From Pseudomonadota bacterium (GTDB taxonomy: Bacteria; Pseudomonadota; Gammaproteobacteria; Burkholderiales; Burkholderiaceae_B): a stretch of DNA of 13,157 nucleotides. How positions within the stretch are numbered: the stretch's first letter is position 1; every line of letters starts with the position of its first letter. A program made the position numbers and the translations under genes. Shown here piece after piece: positions 1 to 7,431 of this stretch. The stretch covers positions 1-13,157 of the forward strand of contig JAEXOO010000020.1 of assembly GCA_023439305.1 (NCBI GenBank), given 5' to 3'. The notes beneath the pieces are model-generated. The model searched no databases. It had not been told where the DNA came from and was given only the letters and a program-made list of their open reading frames with translations.

Positions 1-18
1 GGTCTGCCCAGGCAGACC
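1..18 (-). terminator. Inverted repeat after the Bug receptor gene, probable terminator
   Basis: GGTCTGCC and GGCAGACC form a perfect 8-base inverted repeat separated by two bases; in RNA it would fold as a 7-bp stem with a 4-base loop. It starts 26 bases beyond the stop codon of the minus-strand Bug receptor gene, where the transcript of that operon should end. Any run of U that would make it a true intrinsic terminator lies outside the window, so the terminator call is inference from position and the strong stem. Confidence 0.5.
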
Positions 19-43
19 CGCTGTCTGTTACGCGGTCGAGCGC

Positions 44-1027
44 TCAGTCCAGCGACAGTTTCAGATCGGTGATGATGCGTCCGTAGCGTTCATAATCGGT
101 GCGCATGGCAGTAGCCAGTTCCTGGGGCGTGCTCCCTATTCCCACGGTGCCAGATCCGGCCAGCACCTGCTTCAGATCCGTGTTCTCCATGACTTGACGT
201 ATATCGTGCGCGATTTTCTCGCGTACAGCCAGCGGCGTGCCGGCCGGTGCCATGATGCCGGACCAGGAGATGAAGTCGCCATAATGCTCGCCCGTCGATT
301 CGGTCAGGGTGGGGGCGTCTGGCAGCAGCGGGCTGCGCTGCTCGGCCGCGATTCCCAGCATTGTCACTGTCTTGCCTTGAACAAAGGGAAGGGCGCTGGG
401 CAATTGGGCGAACATCAGGTCCACATGTCCGCCGGCTACATCGGTGATGGCGGCCGATACGCTGTTGTAGGGGATATGGTTCAGGGTCAGTCCGTGCTTG
501 CGGGCGAAGGCCTCGGCCGCCAGGTGCGCCTGGCTGCCTACGCCGGGCGACCCATAGGTCAGGGTGCGTTCGGGTTGCTGGGCCAACGTCAGCAGTTCGG
601 CGGCGGTTTGCACGCCCAGGGCGGAGTTGACGATCAGCACATTGGGAACTGAACCGACCTGACTGACCGGGTCCAGATCCTTGAACACATCGAAGGGCCG
701 CTTTTTGTACAGATGCGGATTCACGGCCAGGTCGGACACCGGGACCGAGACCAGGGTGTAGCCGTCCGCCTTGGACTTTACGACGGTCATGATGCCGATG
801 GTGCCGATACCCCCGGGCTTGTTCTCCACAATGACGCTCTGACCCCAGAGCTGCGTAAGCTTGTCGCTGACGGCGCGGGCCAGAATGTCGGCCGAGCCGC
901 CGGCGCCGTAGGGCACGATAATGCGCACGGGCGCTTGCGGAAAGTTGGTGTCCTGCTGCGCATGCGCCAGGGGCTGGGCGGCCAACAGGGCCGCGCCGGC
1001 CAGGAGGTGAACGAGTTTTCCAAGCAT
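44..1027 (-). CDS. Bug-family (tripartite tricarboxylate transporter) periplasmic solute-binding protein
   Basis: A 327-residue secreted receptor of the Bug/TctC family, the usual length. Residues 1-23 are a Sec signal peptide with a hydrophobic core (LLAGAALLAA) and a likely cleavage site AHA-QQ. Family landmarks are VRIIVPYGAGGSADILAR near residues 34-51, the VENKPGG loop near 67-73, the DGYTL stretch near 88-92, the FDVFKDLDPVS segment near 112-122 and a GSPGVGSQAHLAAEAF helix start. Such proteins capture small carboxylated ligands in the periplasm. No TctA or TctB membrane partner is present here, so it is an orphan receptor, which is common in Alcaligenaceae. A good ribosome site (AGGAG, 8 bases before ATG) supports the start. 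It lies 30 bases downstream of the amidohydrolase gene and is probably co-transcribed with it, so it may collect that enzyme's substrate. The ligand cannot be read from sequence; Bug proteins binding nicotinate-like pyridines as well as amino acids and dicarboxylates are known. Confidence 0.93.
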   Translation of the reverse strand: MLGKLVHLLAGAALLAAQPLAHAQQDTNFPQAPVRIIVPYGAGGSADILARAVSDKLTQLWGQSVIVENKPGGIGTIGIMTVVKSKADGYTLVSVPVSDLAVNPHLYKKRPFDVFKDLDPVSQVGSVPNVLIVNSALGVQTAAELLTLAQQPERTLTYGSPGVGSQAHLAAEAFARKHGLTLNHIPYNSVSAAITDVAGGHVDLMFAQLPSALPFVQGKTVTMLGIAAEQRSPLLPDAPTLTESTGEHYGDFISWSGIMAPAGTPLAVREKIAHDIRQVMENTDLKQVLAGSGTVGIGSTPQELATAMRTDYERYGRIITDLKLSLD

Positions 1028-1057
1028 GGTGTGTCTCCTCGTGATGATTGTTGTGTT

Positions 1058-2545
1058 TTATTCGTGCGTGCAGCGGCTGATCGGGCACATGTCCTGCGCG
1101 CTGCGCTTGAGCGGATCCCAATCTTGAAGACTGGGCCAGATGTCTTCGGCGAAATCCTGCACCTGTTGGCGCAGCGCGGGCAGATCCACGCCTGGGATGA
1201 CGCCGTTCTGCATGCTGATCCTGCCATTGCAGATGACGGTGTCCACGTCGTCTCCGATGCCGCATTCCACCATGCTGCGGATCGGATCCCAGACGGGGCC
1301 GTAACGCAGCACGTCGCCGCGACCAATCCGCACCAGACTCATGTCGGCGCGCGCCCCGGCCGCCAGGCGCCCCAGGTCGTCGCGACCCAGCGAGCGTGCG
1401 CCGGCCAGGGTGGCGGCCTCGAAGACCTCGGCGGCGCTGGCGGCGGTCAGGTCATGGCTCATGACCTTGCCGTGATAGGAGGCGGTGCGCATATTCATGA
1501 ACATATCGCGCGGATAGGTGTCGCTGCCTATGGTGATGTTGACGCCGGCCTGTCGATATGCCTTCCAGTTGTCCAGCGTACGCGCCCGGCGCACGATATT
1601 GATGGGGCAGTGGGAGATGGATACGTTCTTGCGGCCCATCAGGCCCAGGTCGTCGCCACCTGAATAATTCATCTTGGGATGATTGGAAATCAAGTTGGCA
1701 TGACCGATGTTCAGGGTGGGGCGCAGCATGCCTACGTGATTCAGCAGCTCGATGGGGGTCATGCCGTGATCGCGCACGGTTTCCATGAATTCGATGACGT
1801 TGTAGCCGGCGTGCGTGGCCATGGGCAATTTCATCTCGTCGGCGGCGCGCACGGTCTGGCGCAGTAGCTCCATACTGCAGTTCTCGATCTCGCGCGGCAC
1901 CAGGATGCCATGGATCAGGTCGGAATCATGCGCCTGCGCGCGGCGGATGAACTCCACGGCGTCCTCGAACAGTTGCTGGCCCTTGTCGGGGTAGGGGATG
2001 CGCTCCAGATGGCCGTCGTCGTCGGACTGCCAGCGGCCGCTGTCATAGCCTGGCCCCAGGTATCCACGGATACCGCGTTCTTCGCATTGTGCCCACAATG
2101 CTTCCTGCACGATGACATGCCCGCCCAGCTCTACGAAGGTAGTGACCCCGTTGCGCAGCAACTCGGCTACGGTGAAGGCCGCATGCAGGGCGATGCCCGG
2201 ATCGCGCGCAGCCTGCTCTTTTTCCAGGTAGTTGGGATAACCGCGTATCTGGGTGCCTTTGCGCGCAATGGTGACATCCATGTAGGGCTGGCCGAACAGT
2301 GATGGGCGGCCGCCATCGGCCAGCAGTTTGTGCAGGGCACGGTGGCCGGAGTGGACATGGGTGTCGATGAAGCCGGGGGCCAGAACGCTGTCGGGAGCGT
2401 CGATGATGCGGTCTGCCTGGCCGTCGTAGCGCGGACCGACATAGAGGATGCGCTCGCCTTCGTAGACGAGCTGGCCGTGATCGATCACGCAGTGGCGTCC
2501 ATCCTGGAATGCAATGAGCCAGCGTGCCTTGATCAACGTTTTCAT
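1058..2545 (-). CDS. Amidohydrolase-superfamily metal-dependent hydrolase (TrzA/AtzA/SAH-deaminase-like)
   Basis: A 495-residue cytosolic enzyme with the amidohydrolase layout: a small beta-sandwich at both ends and a TIM-barrel core. Visible metal and catalytic residues are H63 and H65 in GFIDTHVHS, H245 in THAGYN, H282 in GHANL, H312 in SISHCP and D342 in IGSDTYPRD. The SISHCP and GSDTYPRD motifs resemble the group containing chlorohydrolases, guanine/cytosine-type deaminases and SAH deaminases, so hydrolytic deamination or amide/C-N cleavage of a small, possibly heterocyclic substrate is expected; the substrate is unknown. The reading frame stays open far upstream, but the ATG at 2545 has a good AGGAGAC site and begins right at the conserved beta-sandwich, so I start there. 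It is first in a probable operon with the Bug receptor and is divergent from a LysR regulator that probably controls it. Confidence 0.9.
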   Translation of the reverse strand: MKTLIKARWLIAFQDGRHCVIDHGQLVYEGERILYVGPRYDGQADRIIDAPDSVLAPGFIDTHVHSGHRALHKLLADGGRPSLFGQPYMDVTIARKGTQIRGYPNYLEKEQAARDPGIALHAAFTVAELLRNGVTTFVELGGHVIVQEALWAQCEERGIRGYLGPGYDSGRWQSDDDGHLERIPYPDKGQQLFEDAVEFIRRAQAHDSDLIHGILVPREIENCSMELLRQTVRAADEMKLPMATHAGYNVIEFMETVRDHGMTPIELLNHVGMLRPTLNIGHANLISNHPKMNYSGGDDLGLMGRKNVSISHCPINIVRRARTLDNWKAYRQAGVNITIGSDTYPRDMFMNMRTASYHGKVMSHDLTAASAAEVFEAATLAGARSLGRDDLGRLAAGARADMSLVRIGRGDVLRYGPVWDPIRSMVECGIGDDVDTVICNGRISMQNGVIPGVDLPALRQQVQDFAEDIWPSLQDWDPLKRSAQDMCPISRCTHE

Positions 2546-2604
2546 GGTGTCTCCTGAGAAGGTGGGTATGGAGACCAGTGTCGGAGAGGCGGGCCTTGGC
2601 GGCA

Positions 2605-2619
2605 ATTCCGTATTGGAAT
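2605..2619. promoter_or_regulatory. LysR-type T-N11-A palindromic box
   Basis: ATTCC and GGAAT form a perfect 5-base inverted repeat around GTATT, which gives the T-N11-A spacing typical of LysR-family operators. It lies in the 117-base divergent gap, 43 bases before the LysR start codon and 59 bases before the amidohydrolase start codon. That position suits both autoregulation and activation of the divergent operon. The motif is seen directly; binding by the neighbouring regulator is inference. Confidence 0.45.
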
Positions 2620-2662
2620 GATTGATTAGGCCGGATTGGAAAGAGCCGGCCGGGAGATGACG

Positions 2663-3580
2663 ATGAAGAACCTGGATCTGGATCAGTTGCGGGTTTTCCA
2701 GGCTGTATTCCGTGAGTGCAATGTCAGCCGGGCTGCGTTGGCTCTGGACACCAACCAGTCCACCGTCAGCAAGGAGCTGTCCAAGTTGCGCTTGCACTTT
2801 GACGATGCCCTGTTCCTGCGTAGCGCCCAGGGGGTGGAGCCGACGCACAAGGCGCGGGCGCTGGCGCCGCGCATCGAACAGGCGCTGGCCTTGCTGGATG
2901 ATCTGTTGCGCACCGACAGCGAGGAGGACGAGCCGGCCAGCCTGGCGGTTCGCTTTCGCGTGGCCACTACCGAGTATCTGTCCTTTCTGCTGATTCCAGC
3001 TCTGACGGCGCACTTGCAGCAGGTCGCGCCCGATTGCAGCCTGGAGGTGCTGGACATGGCGGATCAGGGGGCGGAAGACTGGCTGCTGGGCGGCCGGGCG
3101 GATCTGGTGCTGTCCTCGGCGGCGGCCGTGTCTTATCCCTTGTTTCGTCAGGAATTGTTCCAGGATCGCTATGTGGTGTTGATGCGCGCCTGCGGGCGCG
3201 ACGGTCAGCGCATGAGTCTGGAGGAATTCTGCCGGCGCAGCCATATCGGCGTGCCCGGACATAATGGCAGCCGGGAGCGGCGGCTGGCCGATGCTTTGCA
3301 GATGCGCCAGCTGGAGCGGCGCGTGCAGGCCAGTCTGCCGCACTTTCTGGCTGTGCCGGCCTTGCTGGAACAGACTGACTTGATTATCAGCGTGGCCGAG
3401 CGCATGGCCCGCTCGTTGTGCGTAGGGCACGAGCTGGACGTGTTGGCGCATCCGCTGACGCTGGAACCGTTCACCGTCTACCAGGCCTGGCACGAGCGTA
3501 CCCGCGCCAGCAGCGCCTATGCCTGGTTTCGTGAGCAGGTCAGGCTGGTGTGCGATGAACTGCAGGCGCAGCCCGCCTGA
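2663..3580 (+). CDS. LysR-type transcriptional regulator
   Basis: A 305-residue DNA-binding regulator of normal LysR length. Residues 5-65 are the winged helix-turn-helix: LDQLRVFQAVFRECNVSRAA leads into the recognition-helix segment TNQSTVSKELSKLR, followed by the family hallmark FDDALFLRSAQGVEPT. The rest is the type-2 periplasmic-binding-like co-inducer domain, starting around residue 95 (RFRVATTEYLSF). I chose the ATG at 2663 because GGGAG lies 6 bases before it. The ATG at 2657 is too close to that site, and an upstream TTG at 2636 has no good site. It is divergent from the amidohydrolase-Bug operon with a T-N11-A box between, the classical arrangement for a local activator responding to the pathway substrate or product. 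The inducer is unknown. Confidence 0.93.
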   Translation: MKNLDLDQLRVFQAVFRECNVSRAALALDTNQSTVSKELSKLRLHFDDALFLRSAQGVEPTHKARALAPRIEQALALLDDLLRTDSEEDEPASLAVRFRVATTEYLSFLLIPALTAHLQQVAPDCSLEVLDMADQGAEDWLLGGRADLVLSSAAAVSYPLFRQELFQDRYVVLMRACGRDGQRMSLEEFCRRSHIGVPGHNGSRERRLADALQMRQLERRVQASLPHFLAVPALLEQTDLIISVAERMARSLCVGHELDVLAHPLTLEPFTVYQAWHERTRASSAYAWFREQVRLVCDELQAQPA

Positions 3581-3592
3581 AGCAGGCTGCGC
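3566..3592. terminator. Hairpin between convergent LysR and AtoE genes
   Basis: GCGCAGCC and GGCTGCGC (8 bases each) flank an 11-base loop that spans the LysR stop codon; a smaller GCCTG-AAG-CAGGC stem is an alternative fold. The convergent genes end only 18 bases apart (stops at 3580 and 3599), so a two-way terminator is expected here. Neither side has a T run, so the call rests on position and stem strength. Confidence 0.35.
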
Positions 3593-3598
3593 GAGGAC

Positions 3599-4912
3599 TT
3601 ACATCCAGGTCAGGCCGATGGAGATGACCACGCCGGATACGAACAGCTGAATCAGGCAAAAGCCCATGATGTCCTTGGCCTTCAAGCCGGCAATGGCCAG
3701 TACGGGCAGGGCCCAGAAGGGCTGCAGCATATTGGTCCAGGAGTCGCCCCAGGCTACGGCCATGGCGGTGCGCGCCATGTCGGCGTCCAGTGCCTGCGCC
3801 GCGGCGATCACCACGGGGCTTTGCACGGCCCACTGACCGCCGCCCGAGGGTACGAAGATATTGACCAGGCCTGCGCTCATGAAAGTCCAGAAAGGCAGGG
3901 TGGTGGCGGTGGCGAAGGACACCATCCACTCGGACAGGCTGGCGGCCAGGCCCGAATCAATCATGATGGCCATGATGCCGGCATAAAAGGGGAACTGGAT
4001 CACAATGCCGGCGCCGCCGCGGATGGCTTCGTCCAGGCTCTTGAGCAGGCGGCGCGGCGTGCCGTGCAGAATGATGGCCAGAATCAGGAAGGTGAAGTTG
4101 ATCACGTTCAGGTTCAGGGCGGCGCCGCGCACCACGTAATAGTCGAACAGATAGGCCAGACCGGCAGCGCCGATCAGCAGGGAGATGATGCGGCTGTTTT
4201 CCAGGCGGTCGGCGGGGCGGTCGGTGGTGGCGTTCGGGTCGTCGCCGTTGTCTTGCAGCAAGGCAGGATCCACGTACACGCTTTCCTGGTCGCTGGGCAG
4301 CATCAGGCGGTTGACCAGGGGGACCAGCACGAACAGCGCAATGACGATCGCCAGATTGAATACGGCGAAGATCGTATCCGAGGTGCCGATGATGCCTATC
4401 TTGTCCTGGGCAAAATGGCCTTCAGTGGCGATAGTCAGCGGGACCGAGCCGGCCAGTCCGCCGTGCCAGACCAGAAAGCCCGAATAGGCGCTGGCCACCA
4501 GCAGCCGGTAGTCCACGCGTACCTGGCGGGCCAGTTCTTTCGCGAACAGAGCGCCCACCACCAGGCCGAAACCCCAGTTGATCCAACTGGCGGCCAGCGA
4601 TACCAAGGTGACCAGCACAATGGCCGAGCCAGCTGATTTCGCCAGTGAAGCCAGGCTGCGCAGCCAGCGCTTGACCAGCGGTGTGCTGGCCAGCATGTGA
4701 CCTGTCAGCAGCACCAACAGCATCTGCATGGCGAAGGTCAGCAAGCCCCAGAACCCATTGCCCCAGTAGCGCACGACTTCCATGGGCGTGCGTTGTTCGA
4801 CCGCCATGGCGGCGATGCCGGCGATCAGGGTCAGGAGGATGACGAAAATATAGGGATCGGGCAGATAGCGTTCGACCAGGCGGACCGAGCCGCGTGTCAG
4901 GGCTTTGAACAT
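3599..4912 (-). CDS. AtoE-family short-chain fatty acid transporter
   Basis: A 437-residue polytopic inner-membrane protein of the short-chain fatty acid transporter family, the length of E. coli AtoE. Hydrophobic segments fall near residues 21-38, 55-75, 96-124, 137-160, 180-201, 242-260, 268-283, 302-320, 338-354, 399-410 and 417-435. Conserved polar motifs visible in the membrane region are SWINWGFGLVVGA (109-121), PSGGGQW (355-361) and WGDSWTNMLQPFWALP (388-403). Members are thought to import butyrate or acetoacetate-like acids. A GGAG site lies 10 bases before the ATG at 4912. The gene appears to be transcribed alone, converging on LysR, and no acetoacetate-pathway genes are beside it, so its substrate here is open; it might serve the neighbouring hydrolase module. 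Confidence 0.9.
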   Translation of the reverse strand: MFKALTRGSVRLVERYLPDPYIFVILLTLIAGIAAMAVEQRTPMEVVRYWGNGFWGLLTFAMQMLLVLLTGHMLASTPLVKRWLRSLASLAKSAGSAIVLVTLVSLAASWINWGFGLVVGALFAKELARQVRVDYRLLVASAYSGFLVWHGGLAGSVPLTIATEGHFAQDKIGIIGTSDTIFAVFNLAIVIALFVLVPLVNRLMLPSDQESVYVDPALLQDNGDDPNATTDRPADRLENSRIISLLIGAAGLAYLFDYYVVRGAALNLNVINFTFLILAIILHGTPRRLLKSLDEAIRGGAGIVIQFPFYAGIMAIMIDSGLAASLSEWMVSFATATTLPFWTFMSAGLVNIFVPSGGGQWAVQSPVVIAAAQALDADMARTAMAVAWGDSWTNMLQPFWALPVLAIAGLKAKDIMGFCLIQLFVSGVVISIGLTWM

Positions 4913-5145
4913 AAGGCGTTGACTCCAGTTTCAACAGGCGCCGTTGCTGTTGTTGATCATGATTTTGAAAAGCGCCCGTGATGGGGCGCAGTGGCGCATG
5001 CGCTGCTTTGTCCGAGTGGGACGATGCGGCTGGCCCAGTGTACAGGCAGGGTGTAGCTATACAGAGGTATGCCGTGCAAACGGCCATAGTTCGGGCATTT
5101 GACGACGATCCTCGTTCATCACCGGGGGCAAATAATGTTTATGCC

Positions 5146-5175
5146 TTGATTTTCTTTGGCTATGTACCTTACTAT
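5146..5175 (+). promoter_or_regulatory. Candidate sigma-70 promoter upstream of the terminator
   Basis: TTGATT (5146-5151) and TACTAT (5170-5175) are separated by 18 bases in an AT-rich island; TATATA or TATAAC three to five bases further is an alternative -10 with less good spacing. Transcription would start near 5183 and run into the terminator at 5230-5255, and, by read-through, into the TonB-receptor operon. The hexamers are imperfect, so confidence is low. Confidence 0.3.
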
Positions 5176-5182
5176 ATAACGG

Positions 5183-5255
5183 TGTTTTCGAAAGAACCAT
5201 CACTCATCGCTCGATGATGGGTTCTGTTTACGGGCCCTTTGGGCCCGTTTTTTTT
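5183..5255 (+). ncRNA. Candidate small RNA or terminated leader (about 70 nt)
   Basis: A transcript from the proposed promoter would contain a hairpin at 5193-5225 and then an intrinsic terminator. The stem pairs AGAACC (5193-5198) with GGTTCT (5220-5225) and ATCA with TGAT, with one bulged G; CATC-GCTC-GATG is an alternative tip. The two hairpins sit side by side with a short GTTT linker and do not compete for the same bases. That fits a free small RNA better than a switching riboswitch. The other reading is an attenuated leader of the TonB operon, since no better promoter is seen between 5256 and 5347. No homology to a known RNA family is claimed. Confidence 0.35.
5230..5255 (+). terminator. 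Strong Rho-independent terminator
   Basis: ACGGGCCC and GGGCCCGT form a perfect 8-bp GC-rich stem with a TTT loop, followed by an uninterrupted run of eight T (5248-5255, the first shared with the stem end). It is a textbook intrinsic terminator on the plus strand; on the minus strand no T run follows. It lies 92 bases before the TonB-receptor start, with no annotated plus-strand gene upstream, so what it terminates is the interesting question. Confidence 0.88.
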
Positions 5256-5279
5256 GACCGCATCCTTGCAGCGGCGGCG

Positions 5280-5305
5280 CCTTGCCTGGCGCCCTGGAGG
5301 CAAGG
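5280..5305 (+). other. Leader hairpin upstream of the TonB-receptor gene
   Basis: CCTTGCC (5280-5286) and GGCAAGG (5299-5305) form a perfect 7-bp stem around a 12-base loop. It lies after the terminator and 31 bases before the AGGGGA ribosome site of the receptor gene, so it belongs to the 5' untranslated leader if transcription reads through or starts just upstream. It might stabilise the mRNA or act in leader control; no known motif is recognised. Confidence 0.35.
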
Positions 5306-5347
5306 AAGTTTTTCACAATCAGAAAGACCGTTAATCAGGGGAAGAGG

Positions 5348-7396
5348 ATGACGCAACAGATGCAGCCTGTCGGGAAGAGCCGGAAAAAAGTTGTTATTAG
5401 CAAAGGCAAGTCACGGATTTTTATGGTCAGTACACTCAGTATGCTGACGATTTCGGCGGCTTGTGCAGAAGAAAGCGAACAGGTATTCGAATTGGGCAAG
5501 GTGGTCGTGCGTTCCGGTGCCGACCGGCAGGCGCCGTTGGGCGAGAGCGCCATCAGCCAGGCGCAGATGCGCGCCTACGATCTACGCGATGTGGGTGCTG
5601 CCGTCAGTGTGCAGCCCGGCGTCAATGTGTCGGCCGGCGGCCCGCGCAACGAGCAGACGGTGTTCGTGCGCGGTTTTGACTCGCGCCAGGTGCCCCTGTT
5701 CCTGGATGGCATCCCCCAGTATGTACCCTATGACGGCTATGTAGACTTTTCCCGCTTCACCACGTTCGACCTGGGCGAGATCCGGGTGGCCAAGGGAGCG
5801 GCCTCTCTGCTTTACGGTCCCAATATCATGGGAGGCGCCATCAATCTGGTGACCCGCAAGCCAGTCAAGGAGTTTGAAGGCGAGATCCGCGCCGGTTATG
5901 CCACGGGTGACCAGCGCTACACGGCTCTGAATGTGGGCACCAATCAGGGGACCTGGTATATGCAGGCAGGTCTGTCCTGGGCTGACGCGCGCACCTTCCC
6001 GCTGGGGCGCGGGTTTCAGGACCAGAAGGCGCGGCCCACCGACACAGGCGATACGCGCAGCAATGCCTCACAGATGGACAAGAAGGCCTCGTTCAAGCTG
6101 GGCTTCACGCCCAATGCCACCGATGAATACGTGATCGGCTATGTCAATCAGAAAGGTCAGAAAGACAATCCGGTCTACACCGGCGTGAAGGACGCCAAAC
6201 TGGGCAACCGCTACTGGCGCTGGCCCTACTGGGACAAGGAAAGCCTGTATTTCCTGAGCACGACGGACATGGGCGCGGACAACACCCTGAAGTTCCGCCT
6301 GTACGAAGGCCGCTATACCAATGGGCTGGACATGTACAGCGACGCGACCTATTCCAGGCTGACGGGTCCGACCAGCGAATACACGGACAAGACACGTGGC
6401 GGAGCCGTCGAATGGGTCAATCGCAGCCTGCAGAATCATGAGTTGCACTTTGCCTTCCACTACAAGGAAGACTCGCATCGCGATCCCAAGACCACGGGCA
6501 CGGAGCACTACAAGGATGTGACGACTTCCTTGGCTTTCGAGGACCGGATTGCCCTGGGCGAAGACTGGCGCCTGCGTGTGGGCGCAAGTCATGAACGACG
6601 CAAGGCCAAGGAAGCCCATGATTATGAAACAGGTACGGCAGACGCCACCAATGGCTTGCTGGAACTGGCCTATGACTGGAGCGAGGAGCTGGAACTGTAT
6701 GGCAGCGTTGCTTATAAGACGCGCTTCCCGACCATCAAGGATCGTTACTCCAGCCGGCTGGGCTATGCCAAACCCAATCCGGACCTGAAGCCTGAACACG
6801 CCATCCACTATGAACTGGGCTTGCGCGGCCAGCCGTGGGAGGGCGCGCAGCTGGAATCCGCGCTGTTCCTGAGCCAGGTGCGCGACATGATCCAGAGCAC
6901 GGTGATCCAGGCTTCGGGCTGCGACAAATTCCGCCCCGTCGGCTTCTGCGACCAGGCCACCAACGTGGGCAAGGCGCGTCAGATGGGTCTGGAGTTGTCG
7001 CTGCAGCAGCGGTTCTCCGAGCAGTGGTCGGGCGGTCTTGCCTATACCTATCTGAATCGACGCAATCAGTCTGATCCGGACATCAAGCTGGTCGACACGC
7101 CGGCTCATCGTTTGTTTGCCCATTTGAGCTGGTCGCCCAATGCGCAGTGGGAGGTCATGGGGACGGTGGAAACGGAAAGCGGCCGCTACTACTCCTACGC
7201 CGACGACCGTGGCCAGAACGTATTCGAGAAAACCTCCGGGTTTGCAGTGTTGGGCCTGAAAGGCATCTGGCGTCCTACGTCCGCCGTCACGTTGGAGGCC
7301 GGCGTGCGCAACCTGGGTGACAGACTGTACGAGTACAAGGAAGGCTACCCCATGCCGGGACGAGTCTGGTTCGTGGGCGGCAGCTACCGCTTCTGA
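5348..7396 (+). CDS. TonB-dependent outer-membrane receptor
   Basis: A 682-residue receptor with a signal peptide: a long basic N-terminal stretch (residues 1-23), a hydrophobic core and a likely cut after SAACA (residue 40). A TonB-box-like segment FELGKVVV (47-54) follows. The plug domain spans about 60-172, with FVRGFDSRQVPLFLDG (106-121) and SLLYGPNIMGGAINLVTR in its second half. The remainder is the 22-strand beta barrel, ending in GGSYRF with the terminal phenylalanine used for outer-membrane assembly. Two close cysteines (525 and 534) probably form a disulfide in a surface loop. The ATG at 5348 has AGGGGA 5 bases upstream; an upstream TTG (5282) would only extend the signal peptide. 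It heads an operon with a binding protein, permease and ATPase and so imports their ligand across the outer membrane using TonB energy. The ligand (iron or other metal chelate, corrinoid) cannot be assigned. Confidence 0.95.
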   Translation: MTQQMQPVGKSRKKVVISKGKSRIFMVSTLSMLTISAACAEESEQVFELGKVVVRSGADRQAPLGESAISQAQMRAYDLRDVGAAVSVQPGVNVSAGGPRNEQTVFVRGFDSRQVPLFLDGIPQYVPYDGYVDFSRFTTFDLGEIRVAKGAASLLYGPNIMGGAINLVTRKPVKEFEGEIRAGYATGDQRYTALNVGTNQGTWYMQAGLSWADARTFPLGRGFQDQKARPTDTGDTRSNASQMDKKASFKLGFTPNATDEYVIGYVNQKGQKDNPVYTGVKDAKLGNRYWRWPYWDKESLYFLSTTDMGADNTLKFRLYEGRYTNGLDMYSDATYSRLTGPTSEYTDKTRGGAVEWVNRSLQNHELHFAFHYKEDSHRDPKTTGTEHYKDVTTSLAFEDRIALGEDWRLRVGASHERRKAKEAHDYETGTADATNGLLELAYDWSEELELYGSVAYKTRFPTIKDRYSSRLGYAKPNPDLKPEHAIHYELGLRGQPWEGAQLESALFLSQVRDMIQSTVIQASGCDKFRPVGFCDQATNVGKARQMGLELSLQQRFSEQWSGGLAYTYLNRRNQSDPDIKLVDTPAHRLFAHLSWSPNAQWEVMGTVETESGRYYSYADDRGQNVFEKTSGFAVLGLKGIWRPTSAVTLEAGVRNLGDRLYEYKEGYPMPGRVWFVGGSYRF

Positions 7397-7431
7397 GCGC
7401 AGCGGCGCCAAGCCCGTACAAGGAGGAAGGG

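Larger units (their letters stand above)
4913..5347. other. Long gene-free stretch with hairpins, a terminator and a possible small RNA
   Basis: This 435-base stretch separates the divergent atoE-type and TonB-receptor genes. It should contain the atoE promoter (minus strand) and the promoter of the TonB operon (plus strand). I see inverted repeats GCGCCC/GGGCGC (4972-4989), the palindrome GCGCATGCGC (4994-5003), GCCGT-GCAA-ACGGC (5071-5084), a bulged hairpin (5193-5225), a strong terminator (5230-5255) and a stem CCTTGCC/GGCAAGG (5280-5305). An AT-rich part (5130-5195) looks like promoter DNA. A 79-codon frame at 4978-5217 opens with GTG, has no ribosome site and no recognisable domain, so I do not call it. 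No riboswitch class I know fits. Confidence 0.7.

Noticed and set aside
713..1663. Plus-strand open frame of 316 codons across the Bug receptor and amidohydrolase genes
   Set aside because: It spans two convincing minus-strand genes and their gap, and its product has a low-complexity, non-family composition.
2546..3493. N-terminal extension of the amidohydrolase to 811 residues in the same frame
   Set aside because: The extra 316 residues are antisense to the well-supported LysR gene, resemble no family, and the internal ATG at 2545 has a clear ribosome site at the conserved domain boundary.
4978..5217. Small plus-strand frame of 79 codons in the long gap
   Set aside because: GTG start, no ribosome site, no domain, and it overlaps the proposed promoter and hairpin DNA.
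5230..5305. Cobalamin or other known riboswitch upstream of the TonB receptor
   Set aside because: I looked for the conserved cobalamin-box and TPP-type core elements and found none; the hairpins are short and do not form competing alternatives.
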